Shown here: in pieces, positions 47,565 through 59,775 of the stretch
Layout: each line of letters starts with the position of its first letter
Numbering within the stretch: the stretch's first letter is position 1
Source of the DNA: Lasiosphaeris hirsuta
Taxonomy: Eukaryota > Ascomycota > Sordariomycetes > Sordariales > Lasiosphaeriaceae
Assembly (NCBI GenBank): GCA_030549175.1
Contig: JAUKUA010000003.1
Span: 5,208,001-5,272,000 of the forward strand
Direction: 5' to 3'
Length of the DNA stretch: 64,000 nt
Program-made: the position numbers and the translations under genes
Notes under the pieces: model-generated
Told to the model about the DNA's origin: nothing
Databases searched by the model: none
What the model saw: only the letters and a program-made list of their open reading frames with translations

Positions 47565-50500
47565 GCGGTGTTGTGTGCTCCCGGACCTGCGTGTTGCAAT
47601 GGTCAAGGGCAGAGGGGAGGTGATGGGCCTGAGGCCTAGGATTTCGACAGCGGCCGGCAACGTTTTGGGAGTCCAGATGCTCACCGCCAGTACAAAACTG
47701 CAGTGTCAGTGTAAATGCAACATAGTCATGCAGGAAACGACTCCAAAGCAACCTTATAGATGGCGAAAACCGGGCGATAGTTGTCGATCATGCTGCAACC
47801 ACTTCAAATCAAATTGGTCTGCTTGATTTCCCTTACCCCCGTGTGATATTCTCCCCCACATTCTGCTGGAGAGTGCCACACTGCGCGCCGTCGCGCGGTT
47901 GTATCTTGCGCAATGAGATTACCGTACATTGCATCGCATCGGGAGCATTTGATCTTGGTGAGAAAGTAAGCCTTAGTACGTCCAAAAGATCAGACGAGAG
48001 GAAGGCCAAGCTTCGCCGCATTGTTTCGTTTCGACAAGTCTGCAGCTCAGCGACTTGGCCAGCGAACCAGGGCCCGGAGAGCGTTATGTTTCGTGCAGGG
48101 TCTCGTCACTAAATCCCACACTCGTTGCGTAACGGCCTGTGCCACCAGCATGCTTGTGCAAACGAAGAACAAGATCCAGTGGGAGACTGTCGTTGTGGTA
48201 TCCGTAGTTGTGGCATAAACTCGTTTACCGGCTGTGGTCGTCTCACTCGGCAGTTTCCTCAACCGAAACCTGGTTGATGTTCAAGTCGATCAATAAATCC
48301 GGCGCTAGATTGCGCTCTAGCCAGGCGGCTTATCGATAACTTGAGTATAGTTGATGACAATCCAAACTCATTGCTAACTCCCTCATTTCGGGATGGGGAA
48401 TGGTCTGTAGCAGCTCATGATGATTGTGGATAAAGCAAACAGCATAACTCCCTGGCAAGGAGCATATTCAAATTGTGCTTGTTGTTGACCGGGGGCCGAC
48501 GAGTGACAGGGTTTTGAGAATGTGCATCCGAATAGGGCGGTATTCGTGCAGGGGTTGCGAGCACCGGCGGAAGCCCCGGCCAAACAAACATACAGTATCT
48601 GTCCAAACGCCGTCGAGATGCCTGAACACACAGGGAATTCAGCACTCGCTGAAGGAGCTTCCTAAGAGCAACATCGAAATCTGGAAAGCCGGATGAGGCG
48701 TGTCCCAGTTGGTGATATCGTCTCGGCAACCAACCTAATCAGCCTGGTTTTCTGCAGTCATGTTGCAGCTTCAGATTATGTCCAAGGCTAGAAACAGAAG
48801 TCTCGCATTGAGGCTATGCTGGTTTGAGCTCTGGCGCAATCTTTTGAGAGAGAGCATCATGAGAATTAGCCGCGGCGTAGGCGCATTGACCCTCGGCCTC
48901 CCTGCCGCGGCGGAGGAGCTGATCTCGAGAAGCCTCGCTTGCTCGGGTGAAATCGCGAGGAACAAAATCGACAGGGGCCAGTACTCCAAGGACCCCCATA
49001 CTCAGGTGAGACACCACAGTGAATTCGAGCGAAGGAGAGCTAAGGGCTGGAGGGAGGTTACATTAGGAACACAGGCGTGCTATTATTGCTAAGCGCAGCA
49101 GGCGGAGGTGGAGGCGGGACCTAGACGGGAGATCACCCCAGGTCCCCACAGGAAGTCGGAAGTAGCGGACTGCTTGACCTAAATCGACCTAGAACTAGGT
49201 AATAGAACTAAGAAGGGATCGGAAGCTGGCGATGTCGAGCGCAAACCTGAAGTCTTGACTCTTGAATGGGCGATATGTTTCAGGCCGGGGTGGTTAAAGT
49301 CGAGATGTCGGCAGTGATGCGTGAAACAGAAATTCTCCGAGTGATCCAATACCTCGAGGTTGGAGTACAGATTCATGGCTCCCAGTTGTCGTCATGGAAT
49401 GGTTCAGTTCAACACTGCATATTATGCGGAAGCATTGGTGAGCGCTGAGAGGTCAAGTAACCCTCAGGCCGCTCCAGACTTCAGTTACCCCTCTTTTCTT
49501 TTGTTGGCGGGTCCCGGATCATGCCTTCCATTTTGGTCGGCATGACAGTGGCAAACACGGGTCTGAAGCTGATGATGTTAGGTCTTGGGAAGATAAACTG
49601 GTCTTGAAAATACCTGATTAATTATCCCGACACAGGAGACCAGTTCATGGGAATATCAGCTTTTGCCATCATGTTTGCCACTGCAGTCATGCGCTGCTGT
49701 CCTCGCTGGAGTACGCTGTGGAAGGTGCGGAGCTGCGCTAAGCCAACCGTGGTTTCTGTGTGGGGAAGTAGGAAGGCGGTTCATGCGTGCAATTCCCCCA
49801 CTCACGACTCTGCGTTCCGGGCTCTTCAGGTTGGCGCGTGCGACTTCCATGCTCGACTTCTCCTGCCCTTCCTGCCATTCCGGTCGTCACCGCTCTGCTA
49901 AAACCACCAATTCACTGCCCGAGGGTGCTGCTGCGCGTTCGAGCCTCGCCGCTTGACCTGACACATCTGTTCGCCTGCCGCCTCTTGATTCATATCATTG
50001 CTAATACCACCGTCCCCAAGCGTTCGATTCCTCAGACAACATGGACACCACTCCTGAGAACCACGCACTGTGATCAGCAGAGCCACCCTTGAGGGAAGGA
50101 CTCTTTAGAGGATATTCGAAGGGAGATCAGTAGAGACCGTGAGGGGCCCCTGGCTGGATATATCGATGTCGCGGGGCCGCCAGTCGACATCCGCGCTTGT
50201 CTGTACCACTGAGAATCCGAGCGTCTGAGGGGAGAGCGGCTCTCGGACACTTACACACCCTTTTGGCAGAACTTACAGCTAGCGCGCCCATCCGATTCAC
50301 CTTGCGTCTTCCTCTATCCCCCTACTAGCTAATAAGCATTTGTACACCACTACGAAATCGGCTTATCCGTGCGGGCCGTCAATCACCCGCAAAGAGAAGG
50401 CCTTCATCTCCCTCCGGTCGGCCGTGCCGGAGAATCGCATTGACCGGCACGATGCCACTTTCTTCAGTCCACCTGGCCCATCCGTTGTCGCCCCCGAGCA

Positions 50501-52043
50501 CGCCCAAACGGCCGGCGGACCAGTATCACGGGAGCTCTAGAAGAGTTTGAGGGGGCGGGGAGCCAAGGTCGAGCGGCAAACCCGCAAACTCGCACATGGC
50601 TCTAGTGATTCCACCAACCCGCAATACTGGGACGGAGGCAACTCCAAGCTGCAAAGCACCGCCGTTGTTCTCCAACCCAAGCCAAAGCGGCCTCCTTGGG
50701 TAGAGCGAAGAAGGGGCCTGAACTCTCGAGCCTCTCGACGAGTGCGGGGTCAATAAGACCAACGGCGAGCCCTGCGTCAAATCCACATCCCACCCGCTCC
50801 CGCAACCGCTATGCCACCTAAACTGCACTGTATCTCCTCTCCATCTCTTAACAGTCTGATGTGCGGAAATACCCCCTGGTGGTTGCGAAGATGCAACGCA
50901 GACGTAGTGTTTTCTGATACCCCAAAACTTGGGCGAATGGGTGAATGGCCAAGTAAGTGAGTGAGTCGACGCCGACGATGCTCGTGCTGGCGGCACTTCT
51001 GGCAGCCCCTTCTTGGACTCCTTATTGCTTCTGCCGGCTGCCATATTGAGACGCTTTCGCACATGTCCTCCCGCCTCTGCATGCCTCGATCTTCCTGATA
51101 AGTCGAAAGAGAGCGGTTTTGCTTCGCTGCTGCTGCTGTCGACGCAGGACAACCAGCAAGACGGCAGCATCTCGAATGCACCACGCTGCACCCCAGCTGT
51201 ACCAGAGGCCCTTCATTTAGCCAGAGGGAGGCCATTGGCCTGCTGGTGGGGGTTCGGTTGAAGGATGGCGTGGATAGCTTGGATGGCATTAGCAACACCA
51301 GATATCAACAAGCATGGGGGCAGCGGTCACCCCTGCCGTGGTGGGGCTACGCTTAAAAGCCCCTGCCGCAGCTGCACGTACTGCTAGGGATGCTGCAAAG
51401 ACAGGCTAGCCCGCAAGGTCTAAGCGGTTTCATTGTGTCGCCACTCTGCAGACGTTGCTCACACACACAATCGCAACCTCGCACCACACCCGCCTTGTCA
51501 CACCAAGTATCTGCCCCCGCCACCCGCCACCCCTCGTCACCTTTCCCACCCTGAGCCGGTACCTGACAGGACAAGCAACGTCTTGTCTCAGACCCTTCTC
51601 CTGTCACCCCTCGTGTTGAGGCCACAAAGGTACCTCCGAGAAACCCGTCAAGGCCCGGGGGCCTGGCCTGCTAGGCAAGGGGTGATACTGCCCTGTGCTT
51701 CTTCTTCTTTCTTTGCCTTGACAAGGCGATCGACCCTGTCTTACGGTACTGTGCTCCTCGACTGCGAATGGCTGGGGGTGCCATGTACCCGTGGTGCTTG
51801 TTTGGCACTGCCCTGCGGTCCTTGTTGACCTGTGTGCCTGTGTAGCTAGTGTACGGCCACTCCCCAGTCTCTGCCCCTTGGCAATGGAGGCAACAGGGTC
51901 AACAGGTCCCAGGCCCCCGAGTCTTGCGATATCCACTCCGAGCCAGCCTGCATGCGGCCAGTCGAGGGTGACTCGTTGGTACGCCGGGTCTCGACTCAAA
52001 AGCAAGGCTCTTCCTGGCCGGCCGCTGTCCAGCTGCATACGCA

Positions 52044-52050
52044 TATATAA
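52044..52050 (+). promoter_or_regulatory. TATA box
   Basis: TATATAA lies 145 bases before the ATG at 52189 of the Uds1-domain gene, a plausible core promoter position. Confidence 0.45.
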
Positions 52051-52188
52051 CCTCACCATGTCCTTTGGCCTATCAGCCGCCCCAAAGTGTGAGAGCTTAA
52101 ACGTCTTCCTGGCCCTTAACCGCACCACATCTTCCGGGCTAGTGTGAACCATTATACCTCCTACACAGACTGGCCCGCGTCTCCCTCA

Positions 52189-54554
52189 ATGGCTCACATT
52201 GCTGCATGTCTGCTCGATGCTGACGGGGACGACTTCTCCCTCAGCCTCAACAATTATATAGCGAAGGCCGTCTCCCCACAGTCCTCCGATGAATCGGTAT
52301 GCAACCACTTTAACATTACAGCCTAGTCACCACCCTCTGCCGTTGGCCCAAGCTTACATGTTTCCCGGTTGCAGCTAGGCAGAGCATCTCCGTCCCAAGA
52401 CAAGCCGTTTGTTTGGAGAATGCATCAGACGGAGAGAAAGTATCAGCTCTTCCCCTCGGGGAAGCAGCTTCCCGCCACCCCGGGCAAGTCCCTCGATCCC
52501 GAGCAGGCTTTTGCCCTGGCCATGGGACAGAACGGCGAGAAGGGCGACAAGGCGAATGCTGGGTCTGGCCTAAGGATACGCATCAAGGAGCACAACCTCA
52601 TCCGACGGCGGAAAGTCAGCGTACCGGAGCTGGGGCCCATGACCACAGTGCAGGAGGTTGCCATGGACTCTCGTATGTCGAGCTTCGGTTCTTGTTCCTT
52701 TGTGGGTTTACTCGCTAACATGTAATAGCTACGATTCCCGGGCGCCCGCCCCTTCACGAACGCTCCATCAGTGCTCCAGGGGGTAACACGTGGAAGCCAA
52801 GCCAGCTTTCCGAGTTCACCTTGTCGAGGGACCAAGCACCCGACGAGCGAGCTGAACTTAGAGCCGGTAGCCAGCTCGAAGCACAGCGACCGCGAATCGA
52901 AATCCGGCAGCCATTGTCGCCCAAGAGCCTTGCACCACTTGTAATTCCCGCCCCGAGCTCAACCATGCCACGACTTACTCGCCAAATATCACTGAGCCGC
53001 CTTCGATCGGGCAGCACGCCAATAGAACCTCAAATCCGCTCCGCCAGAACAGACGACTCCCCGAGGGTGCGAACGCCCTTTACGCCACTCTCAGCCGCCC
53101 TCACCCCCAACTCTGCTGCAACTTCAACGATGACGAGCTCAACTCTCCCCACCCCCGTCTCGGCTCCCATCGAGGCTCGGTCATCTCCCAAGCCGTGGGA
53201 GAGACCCACAAACTATGCTTTGATCACCACACCCAAGGGGACTTCATCCGAGCTCTCTGCTCCACCCAAGGGCGGGCTTCCTGAGCCACCGCAAAGTGCC
53301 CCGGCCGGTGGGCACCGAAGACACCAGTCAGACACAGGGAGCATAATGGAGCGAGGTCGACCCCGAAAGCGGAACGAGAGCGGTGGAGGCGCAGTGCTGA
53401 AGCGAACAGGTTCCAAGAGAAGCAAGAGCGCCGACCGGCGGGCCTTCGAGCAGCTGCCCAAGGGATGGAAAGCAAGCGATGCAATCACCATGCTGAGTCA
53501 ATCGGAAGTCGCCGCGCTGCAGAAGCAGGCCCTTCAGCAAGCAGCGCGCTTTGAGGTCCTCAGGAAGGAAGACGTTGACAATATGTCGAGGGTATGACTA
53601 CCCCGCCACCATAGCTTCAAGTACCGAGGACTAACAATATTGCAGGAGCTCCGCCAACTTGATGAGCGCACCGAGTATCTTCGCCGTACCTATACGTCGC
53701 TGCGAGCAGGAAGACGCAACCTGCATACTCGTATCTGCCAGTACCTTCGTTCTCCTCGCACTGCCAAATTTAGCCACGACGCGATGCTCAAGCAGGAGGA
53801 GGCTCTTGCGGAGCTCGATGCCTCTATCGACGACTGGGTTGCCAAGCTCGAGCAGGCCGAGAACCGGCGCACCCGGGTTCGCCAAAAGCTTCTCGAGCAC
53901 GTCGCAGCCGCGGCTACACTCACCATCGCCCCCGGTGGCGTGGTGGGCGTGAGCGAAAGCTTGCAGCTTGCTATGGGGGTCGTACGTCCACTGACTGCCA
54001 CGACTGGCGCTGGCAACATCTCAACGCCCCCTCGGAGCCCCACCAAGGCTTCTTACCTTTCTCATACCCAGTCTTCTCCTTCTCCACAACGGGTGGTTGC
54101 CCAGGTGCCATCTACCATTCTGGAGCAGCCCTACTTTGAAGATGCCGCTTCGATCAAGCCCATTCCTAAGGAGGAATCCCCGGCTACGGCGTTGCGCCGT
54201 GCCGAAACCATCCGCATCTACGCGGACAACGACGTCTACGCTCTTCTTGCTGATGTCGAGCATGCTATTTCCAAAATGAGCGGAGGAGGTGATATCTCAC
54301 CCTGCAAGGAGAAATCCGTGCCAGGCGCTGAGAGGAGACAGCCGAATCGGACTCACAGCAGTGAGACGCTGCCCGGTTCTCCAGTCAAGACCACACTACC
54401 TGCTCTCACCAACGACGAAAGGTCGTGCTCTAGCAGCGTACTTCCTCTATCTACAAGCCCGCCGAGTGCCGCCCCGGTTGCCGACACACTGCCCAAGGGA
54501 GAATTCTTCCTCACCAATGCCGTCTTTAAACCAGAGCGATCCTTTACGGGCTGA
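52189..54554 (+). CDS. Uds1-domain protein (up-regulated during septation)
   Basis: Four exons, 52189-52296, 52375-52672, 52729-53591 and 53646-54554, join in phase to 725 residues. The frame upstream of the first ATG has only a GTG. Residues 37-385 are largely disordered and Ser/Pro/Thr-rich with SP/TP sites. The coiled Uds1 domain spans about 385-515 and crosses the last intron: EVLRKEDVDNMSR | ELRQLDERTEYLRRTYTSL, then WVAKLEQAENRRTRVRQK. The rest is disordered with more SPxK-like sites. The Pfam family is named after a fission yeast protein induced during septation; a role in septum or cortical organisation is inferred only from that. The SP/TP density suggests CDK/MAPK phosphorylation. 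Confidence 0.88.
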
Positions 54555-57548
54555 TTTCGATCATTATTTGCGACTTTCTCCTGCCGGAGAAGCCCTGTCA
54601 TTCATACACGAACCTTTACGTCATGCTCATATGACCTTACGCTCCTTGAATTTTATGATTTCTTACGGCCAACCACATACGATCATTAACCAGCATTACC
54701 ATAACATTTTAAGTCGATTTCGATACCCATCCTTGTCATTCATTTGCATGTTTTTCTCTATCATCCTTCCACTTAAGCCACACTACATACACATTATCTT
54801 GTCTTCGCACTTGATAGTTACCCACGCATTTCGCCAGCATCACAGATTGTTTCCTACACAGTTACTTGTACAGCATATCATCACCCATATTGGAGTTCTG
54901 TAGTTTGGGCTTTTTGTCCTTCGCGATTATCATGTCTTCACGGCCGTCTCAAGATATCCCCAGTACGCGCAATCCGATACCACAACGCCGGATGACCTTG
55001 GCATTTTACTCCTTATTGCTACCACATTTTATTCGCTCTTCAACAAGGCAGAGTAATTATTACTTTTCTTTTTTTTTTTTGTATACCTTTATTTATTTGA
55101 TAGGGCGGGGCCGGTGGCACACCCACTGCAGCCCCTGAGCGACTTTTGATCTTCAATTTCTCGTCTACCTTGCATCATTGGCCGGAGTTACTCCGTTTTT
55201 TATCTGATCAGAACACCCCAAAAGCATTTTTTCCTGAGTGTTTGGCAATGGGATGGCGGTGAAAAGAAATGTGCCGGACCTGGAGAGCTGGTTGGACCGA
55301 ACGGGGTCCGGCGACTCGGAGAGGGCCAAGGTCAAAAGGGGCAAGAGGCACGAGTGAAACGGAAGCGGTCGTGAAGCTGTCCTGTCCCTGTGCTCTGCCC
55401 TCCCGGCCCTTGGCGAGGGATTTTCTTGAAGGGACTCGGTTGAAGCCATGCCCGGGTATAACTCATAAAGGGGTGGGAGGGGAAAAGTTTGAGGTGCCCG
55501 TGCCAGTTGGTGCCAGTAGGAATGGCCCATACGGCATGGGAAGGGGACGATAGGGAGGCGGATGTAGGGTAGTGTAGTTGCATATAGCGCACCTGGTGCC
55601 ACTTACAGCAGCTAGGGAGAATGAAAGACGTTGATTGGCATGTCGCGCGTTCGATTCGTCGGTGAAAAATGTGGTGAAGCAATCCAACCAATAGTGTGGG
55701 GAGAAGTGCTTGCCCCCTTGGGTTGGATTGAGATGTTTCTTCCAATCGGAGCTCATCCTCCCCTTGAGAAAAAATCGATCCCACCACCCAACCCGCAGCG
55801 CGTTTAGGTCCGTTTAGGACTTGTTGCCTGTGATGGAAGGAGGCACAGGTATCGAGGTGGATCTCCTCTCCCTCGGTGCAGGAGCCGTGCGACGTCACAC
55901 TTCACCCTACCCGCCGACTCGGGACAGAGGGAACGGTTTTGTCTGGTAGGTGGTTTCTTTTTTTTTTTTTGTCTTGCATATTTTCTTAGCCCCGCTCGGA
56001 AGGAGGTCTCGGTGGTTTAGGGCTGATGCCGTTCCACTCCCCCTTCCCCCCTATCAGCTTGAACTTCTGCGCCACAGGTTCTCTTGACTGGGAATGTGCG
56101 ACATGCGGGCTTGCGTCAATTGCCAACGGCGTGGCGGGCGGGCGGGTTGCAATGTTACTGGTGGGATGGGGCCAGCTGGAGTTGTTTGGGCTCTGCAATG
56201 GTGGAGGGGGTATTCAGAGGCCGAGGTGCTGGGTTAGGCCTGTCAGTACCGTAGGGTGTCGTTGCATTTTTTTAGGTTGGGTTACGGGTTTCGGTGTTCG
56301 GCGGTCGTGGGTGGCGTGTGATGCCTTGCGAGAAGACTTGTGGTGGTGTTTCTGTGGCTTTTGGGTATGGGCGGTTGCCGGGTTCCAGGGCTTGTAGCTT
56401 CGAGGTATCGAATTAGGTCGGTACAAGGTAGTGACTTTGGCCTGGGGAACAAGGTCGTGGATGCAAAGGAATGCCGCATTCAGCGTAGGTGGTGATGCGC
56501 CTCAAACGACGACACTCCCATCTTCTCTCCGTGCATTGGTGAGTTTACCCGCCTTCACGATATCTACATGTGCCGAACACCTGTGATTCAGCAGCGTGAT
56601 GTAGCAGAGTCGGCGAATCGCCTGACTGCAAGCCACCATGTTGTCCATGGCTTGCACCGCCGATATCATCGTATGTTCACTACGAGGGCTCGATCTGTCG
56701 TTAAGGTATTATGCGTATGCGGTCATACTAGGATAGAGGTGTTGGGATCGGGGAAATGGGGGTTGATGATCGACCGCGCATCAAACATGGCGATGACTGA
56801 CCAGTATTTCGCCACTGGACTCACTGCCTGGAATCCAGGCTTGACATGTCGTCGATTATGTTGCAAAACGCCTTCCTCGGTAAGGTGCAAAGAGGATGAG
56901 GCGGCATTGACGCAGATAGCATCCAGAGTTTCTCCACAGCACTCACTCAGCTGAGCTGAGAGACTCCCAGCAGACCGCACAGCCTTATCTCAGCTACCAC
57001 AAAGAGTCGCATCATTGTGGCGAGAGGGTGGTCTGTATGCACATGCCCCGTTGATCACGGTTCATGCCGATGATGGTCCTACGGCATGAGGCATGATGCA
57101 GCACGGGCTAGCAACGGGCGTCTCTGGCGATCTCGGCTCGGGCTCGTTATGCGGAAGCGTGGGGTGAACAGGGGCAAATCCATCATGGGACCTGGTATTT
57201 CAAAACATATTTGGATATCTAACGCAGTCCAGAGCTAGAATGCAACCTCTCCAACCGTCGTACTTATTTATCAACAAGTTTCGAAATTTGGAAACGGCCT
57301 CACAAACAACGAGTCCCGTGATGGACTTTCCCTACTCCCGTCATATTAGGCTTCTAGGGAGTACGTGGGGTTGTTCACCGAGGAAGTATTGTATATAGTA
57401 ATAGATATAGCAAGTTTTTGAGGTCACGGTTAATGAGTGAAGAAAATCCAAAGGTAGTACTGATATCTCACATAAACGCCCCCAATGTTGTTCAAGACCC
57501 CCCGGTATACCCCCGTCTCATCCAGACAACAAGAAACCCCATCATCAC
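54555..57548. other. Convergent intergenic region
   Basis: 3' flanks of the Uds1 gene (+) and the But2-type gene (-). The stretch from 54560 to 55100 is AT-rich and reads as UTR. T runs occur at about 55070-55080 and 55959-55970. Frames such as plus 56026-56397 and minus 55332-55898 have no domain. Confidence 0.5.
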
Positions 57549-58043
57549 TCAGCAGTCGTAAGTCAAGGCAATGCCCGCCCCGTTCCCCTCAGCAAACGAG
57601 GTACTCCCACTATCCCCAGCCATCTCCAAACGAAAGTCCATCTGCGGGCGGCACGCAAACGAGTTGATGGTGTTGAGCTTGGGGCCCCACGGCTCGCTCG
57701 AGAAGGTGATGGTGCCGACGAGGGTGCCGGGGGCCGGTCCGGCCCCGCCGTCATATATATTGACCTGGGCGTTGCCCTGGTTGGTGATGGGGTAGTTGGC
57801 CGGGAAGGTAGCGATGAGCGAGCATGCGCCGACGGCGTTGGCCGGCGGCGTGAAGGTGAGCCACTGCTTGGTGCTGGGCTGCCCGGGCTGCTTACTGATG
57901 TTGATCTGGCTCACGCCCAGGGGCCAGGAGGTCTTACAAGGCCAGCGCTTGTCGAGAGCCGAGCCTCCATCGCTGCTGGCGGCGGGTGCCGCGTAGGCGA
58001 GAGTGGAGGTGAGAGCGGTGAGGAGGAGGGTGGTGAAGTGCAT
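57549..58043 (-). CDS. Secreted But2-type domain protein
   Basis: Intronless, 164 residues. A signal peptide spans 1-18 (LLLTALTSTLAYA, cleavage before APAAS). A short pro-segment ends in LDKR at 30-33, a kexin-type site, just before the mature domain. The domain (about 34-164) reads as a beta-rich fold with PITNQGNAQVNIYD, GTLVGTITF, SFACRPQMDFRLE and a terminal LTYDC. These blocks match the fungal But2 C-terminal domain (PF09792) from memory. Four Cys (C36, one in GACS, one in FACRP and the final C164) suggest two disulfides. Family members are abundant cell-surface or secreted proteins of unknown function. A TATA box lies 139 bases upstream. Confidence 0.85.
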   Translation of the reverse strand: MHFTTLLLTALTSTLAYAAPAASSDGGSALDKRWPCKTSWPLGVSQINISKQPGQPSTKQWLTFTPPANAVGACSLIATFPANYPITNQGNAQVNIYDGGAGPAPGTLVGTITFSSEPWGPKLNTINSFACRPQMDFRLEMAGDSGSTSFAEGNGAGIALTYDC

Positions 58044-59775
58044 GTTGACTTGGCGGGTTGTGAAACGAAGGTATATAGATGGGTATATACGAGCTGTGTG
58101 TATAATGTCGTGTATACTTGACTTCTCTGTAGGCTATATCCTCATTACAGAAGCCCAGGAATAGCGGCGACATTCATCGTCTTATATAGAACATACTTGT
58201 CAGAGTATTTCTCGTATAAGTTCATGAGGTCGCCCATGTATGTCAGTCACTAGTAGTTAAAACTTAACGAGCATACGGCTGAGCATACCACCCTACAAGG
58301 CGTTGTGATCTGCAGGGCTGCAAGCGGAGGCAGGAGGATTATAGGGTCTAGGGTACAAAGGGAAGAGTCGTGAGGGCCGAGGGGGAGGGTTGGGGCAGCG
58401 AGCCCGCATTTGGTATCTCAACTGCCGACTCGATCAGTAGTATTGTCTCTAATGCAGTGTAGCTTCAACCGCTTTCGCTGGCAGCACTCAGCTGCGAACA
58501 TTGTTACTGGCAGTGGCTGGGGCGGCTGGGGGCTGAATGTCCTGATGAGCTGCCGGCTCTTTGTTGCCAATTGGGAAATTGGGTTGCTGCGGTAGTTGGC
58601 AAAACATCTCTTTGTACCACTCCAGGTCCAGACCATCCAAATTGACATCATGCTGCTCCATATGGACCGCCCCATGGATGGAAACCACCGCGACTCGTAG
58701 GGTCACAATGTGTGATACCCTCATCGGTCAATCGAGGCCTCCCTTTTTCCTATTGCCCTCAGCCCGGACTGTACCGATTCTGTCCATCTCTGGCAATTGC
58801 GGTAATCCCTCGGAGCGAGTGCGAGTGTGAAGTCGATTGGGCAATGAAGCTAGGCGAAGCTGTCAGATGTTCGATCTCAAGCTACTAAGAATAGGGGGAG
58901 CTGGACAGGATTGGATGATAGAGCGGGGGCGTGACATACCTAGGAATGCGGAACGGGATGAATACGAATGTGGGAGATCGGATCGCTCGCTACACTAGTA
59001 GTAAGACGGAGAATAATGCAAGACATGCGTACACCCACGAATAAGATCTATCATGGACTACACCATGGCACACCGTGGCCATGTTAGTTGGCAATGCCCT
59101 CAACAATTCAACATCGAGGTCACCAACGTGCTATCACTTGACGAAACATGCCGTACACCTAAAACATCGTTAGCAGCACGGCCACATCAGAAGGTACCAT
59201 AGCCAACCTAACTCACCCACAGCCCCAAGACACAAAGCATGTGTTGAGCAGTGTACAGCGTCATCGCCGAGTAGAAAGGCTGCTTGTATCATAGTGGGGG
59301 TAAATACTGCCGGTGAGATCAAAGGCAGTGTTTCCGCATGTGCGTCCGGGCTATCTGGATGGAATAACCGATGGGGCTGCCAAACGCATCTTCAGCCACC
59401 TGTCTACATGTCAGCGTCCATCTCTCTTAGTCACGGGGTTAGTGTTAGAGCCACCTACCTTTTAACTCGATCTCGTAGTTGTATTCCAACCCCGACCCCG
59501 AAATCCGCGCAATTAATTTGCAATGCCTTGTTTTGACGGGGTAAAGGGGTAGTAGGCCAACCAAACCCTGGATGCTGGGCAGGCCCTAAACAATTGCTGA
59601 GATCTGCTGGGCTAGAGGAGGCCGTTGGCTAACTTGGTTTCATGTGATCATCTCTCATTGCAGGGCTCATAGTGCCCCCGTCTAAGGTCGCTTGCTTCTA
59701 CCAAGGACTGAGCCCCCCGGCCCAAATACTCCAATGGAACAAGGCCGGGAATGCCTGTGGTTGTATCCCGACCGC
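58044..59775. other. Intergenic region
   Basis: Promoter of the But2-type gene and 3' flank of the methyltransferase. A minus-strand frame at 58488-58724 (78 codons, ATG) and frames at 59100-59500 flanked by good splice-like words were examined; all three frames are open in places and no family fits, so none is called. Confidence 0.45.
58182..58188 (-). promoter_or_regulatory. TATA box of the But2-type gene
   Basis: TATATAA on the minus strand, 139 bases before the ATG at 58043. Further TATATA words at about 58071-58090 lie closer and could serve instead. Confidence 0.5.

Larger units (their letters stand above)
41227..52188. other. Eleven-kilobase interval without a supportable gene
   Basis: Open frames here are short and overlap on both strands, none with a recognised domain. 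The longest are plus 41378-41896 (172 codons, ATG in CACCATGGAG), minus 41140-41694, minus 50526-51191 and minus 51604-52152. A plus frame at 50334-50525 (KSAYPCGPSITRKEK...) follows a leader-like region with an ATG at 50041 and an early TGA, so a decayed gene is possible at 50.0-50.5 kb. Base composition is not strikingly AT-rich. No transposase, reverse transcriptase or terminal repeat was noticed. Confidence 0.5.

Noticed and set aside
50526..51191. 221-codon minus-strand ORF
   Set aside because: Low-complexity composition, no family, and overlapping open frames on the other strand.
59100..59500. Apparent small spliced membrane protein on the minus strand
   Set aside because: Good-looking donors and acceptors exist, but no combination joins in phase with an ATG, and all three frames looked equally protein-like.
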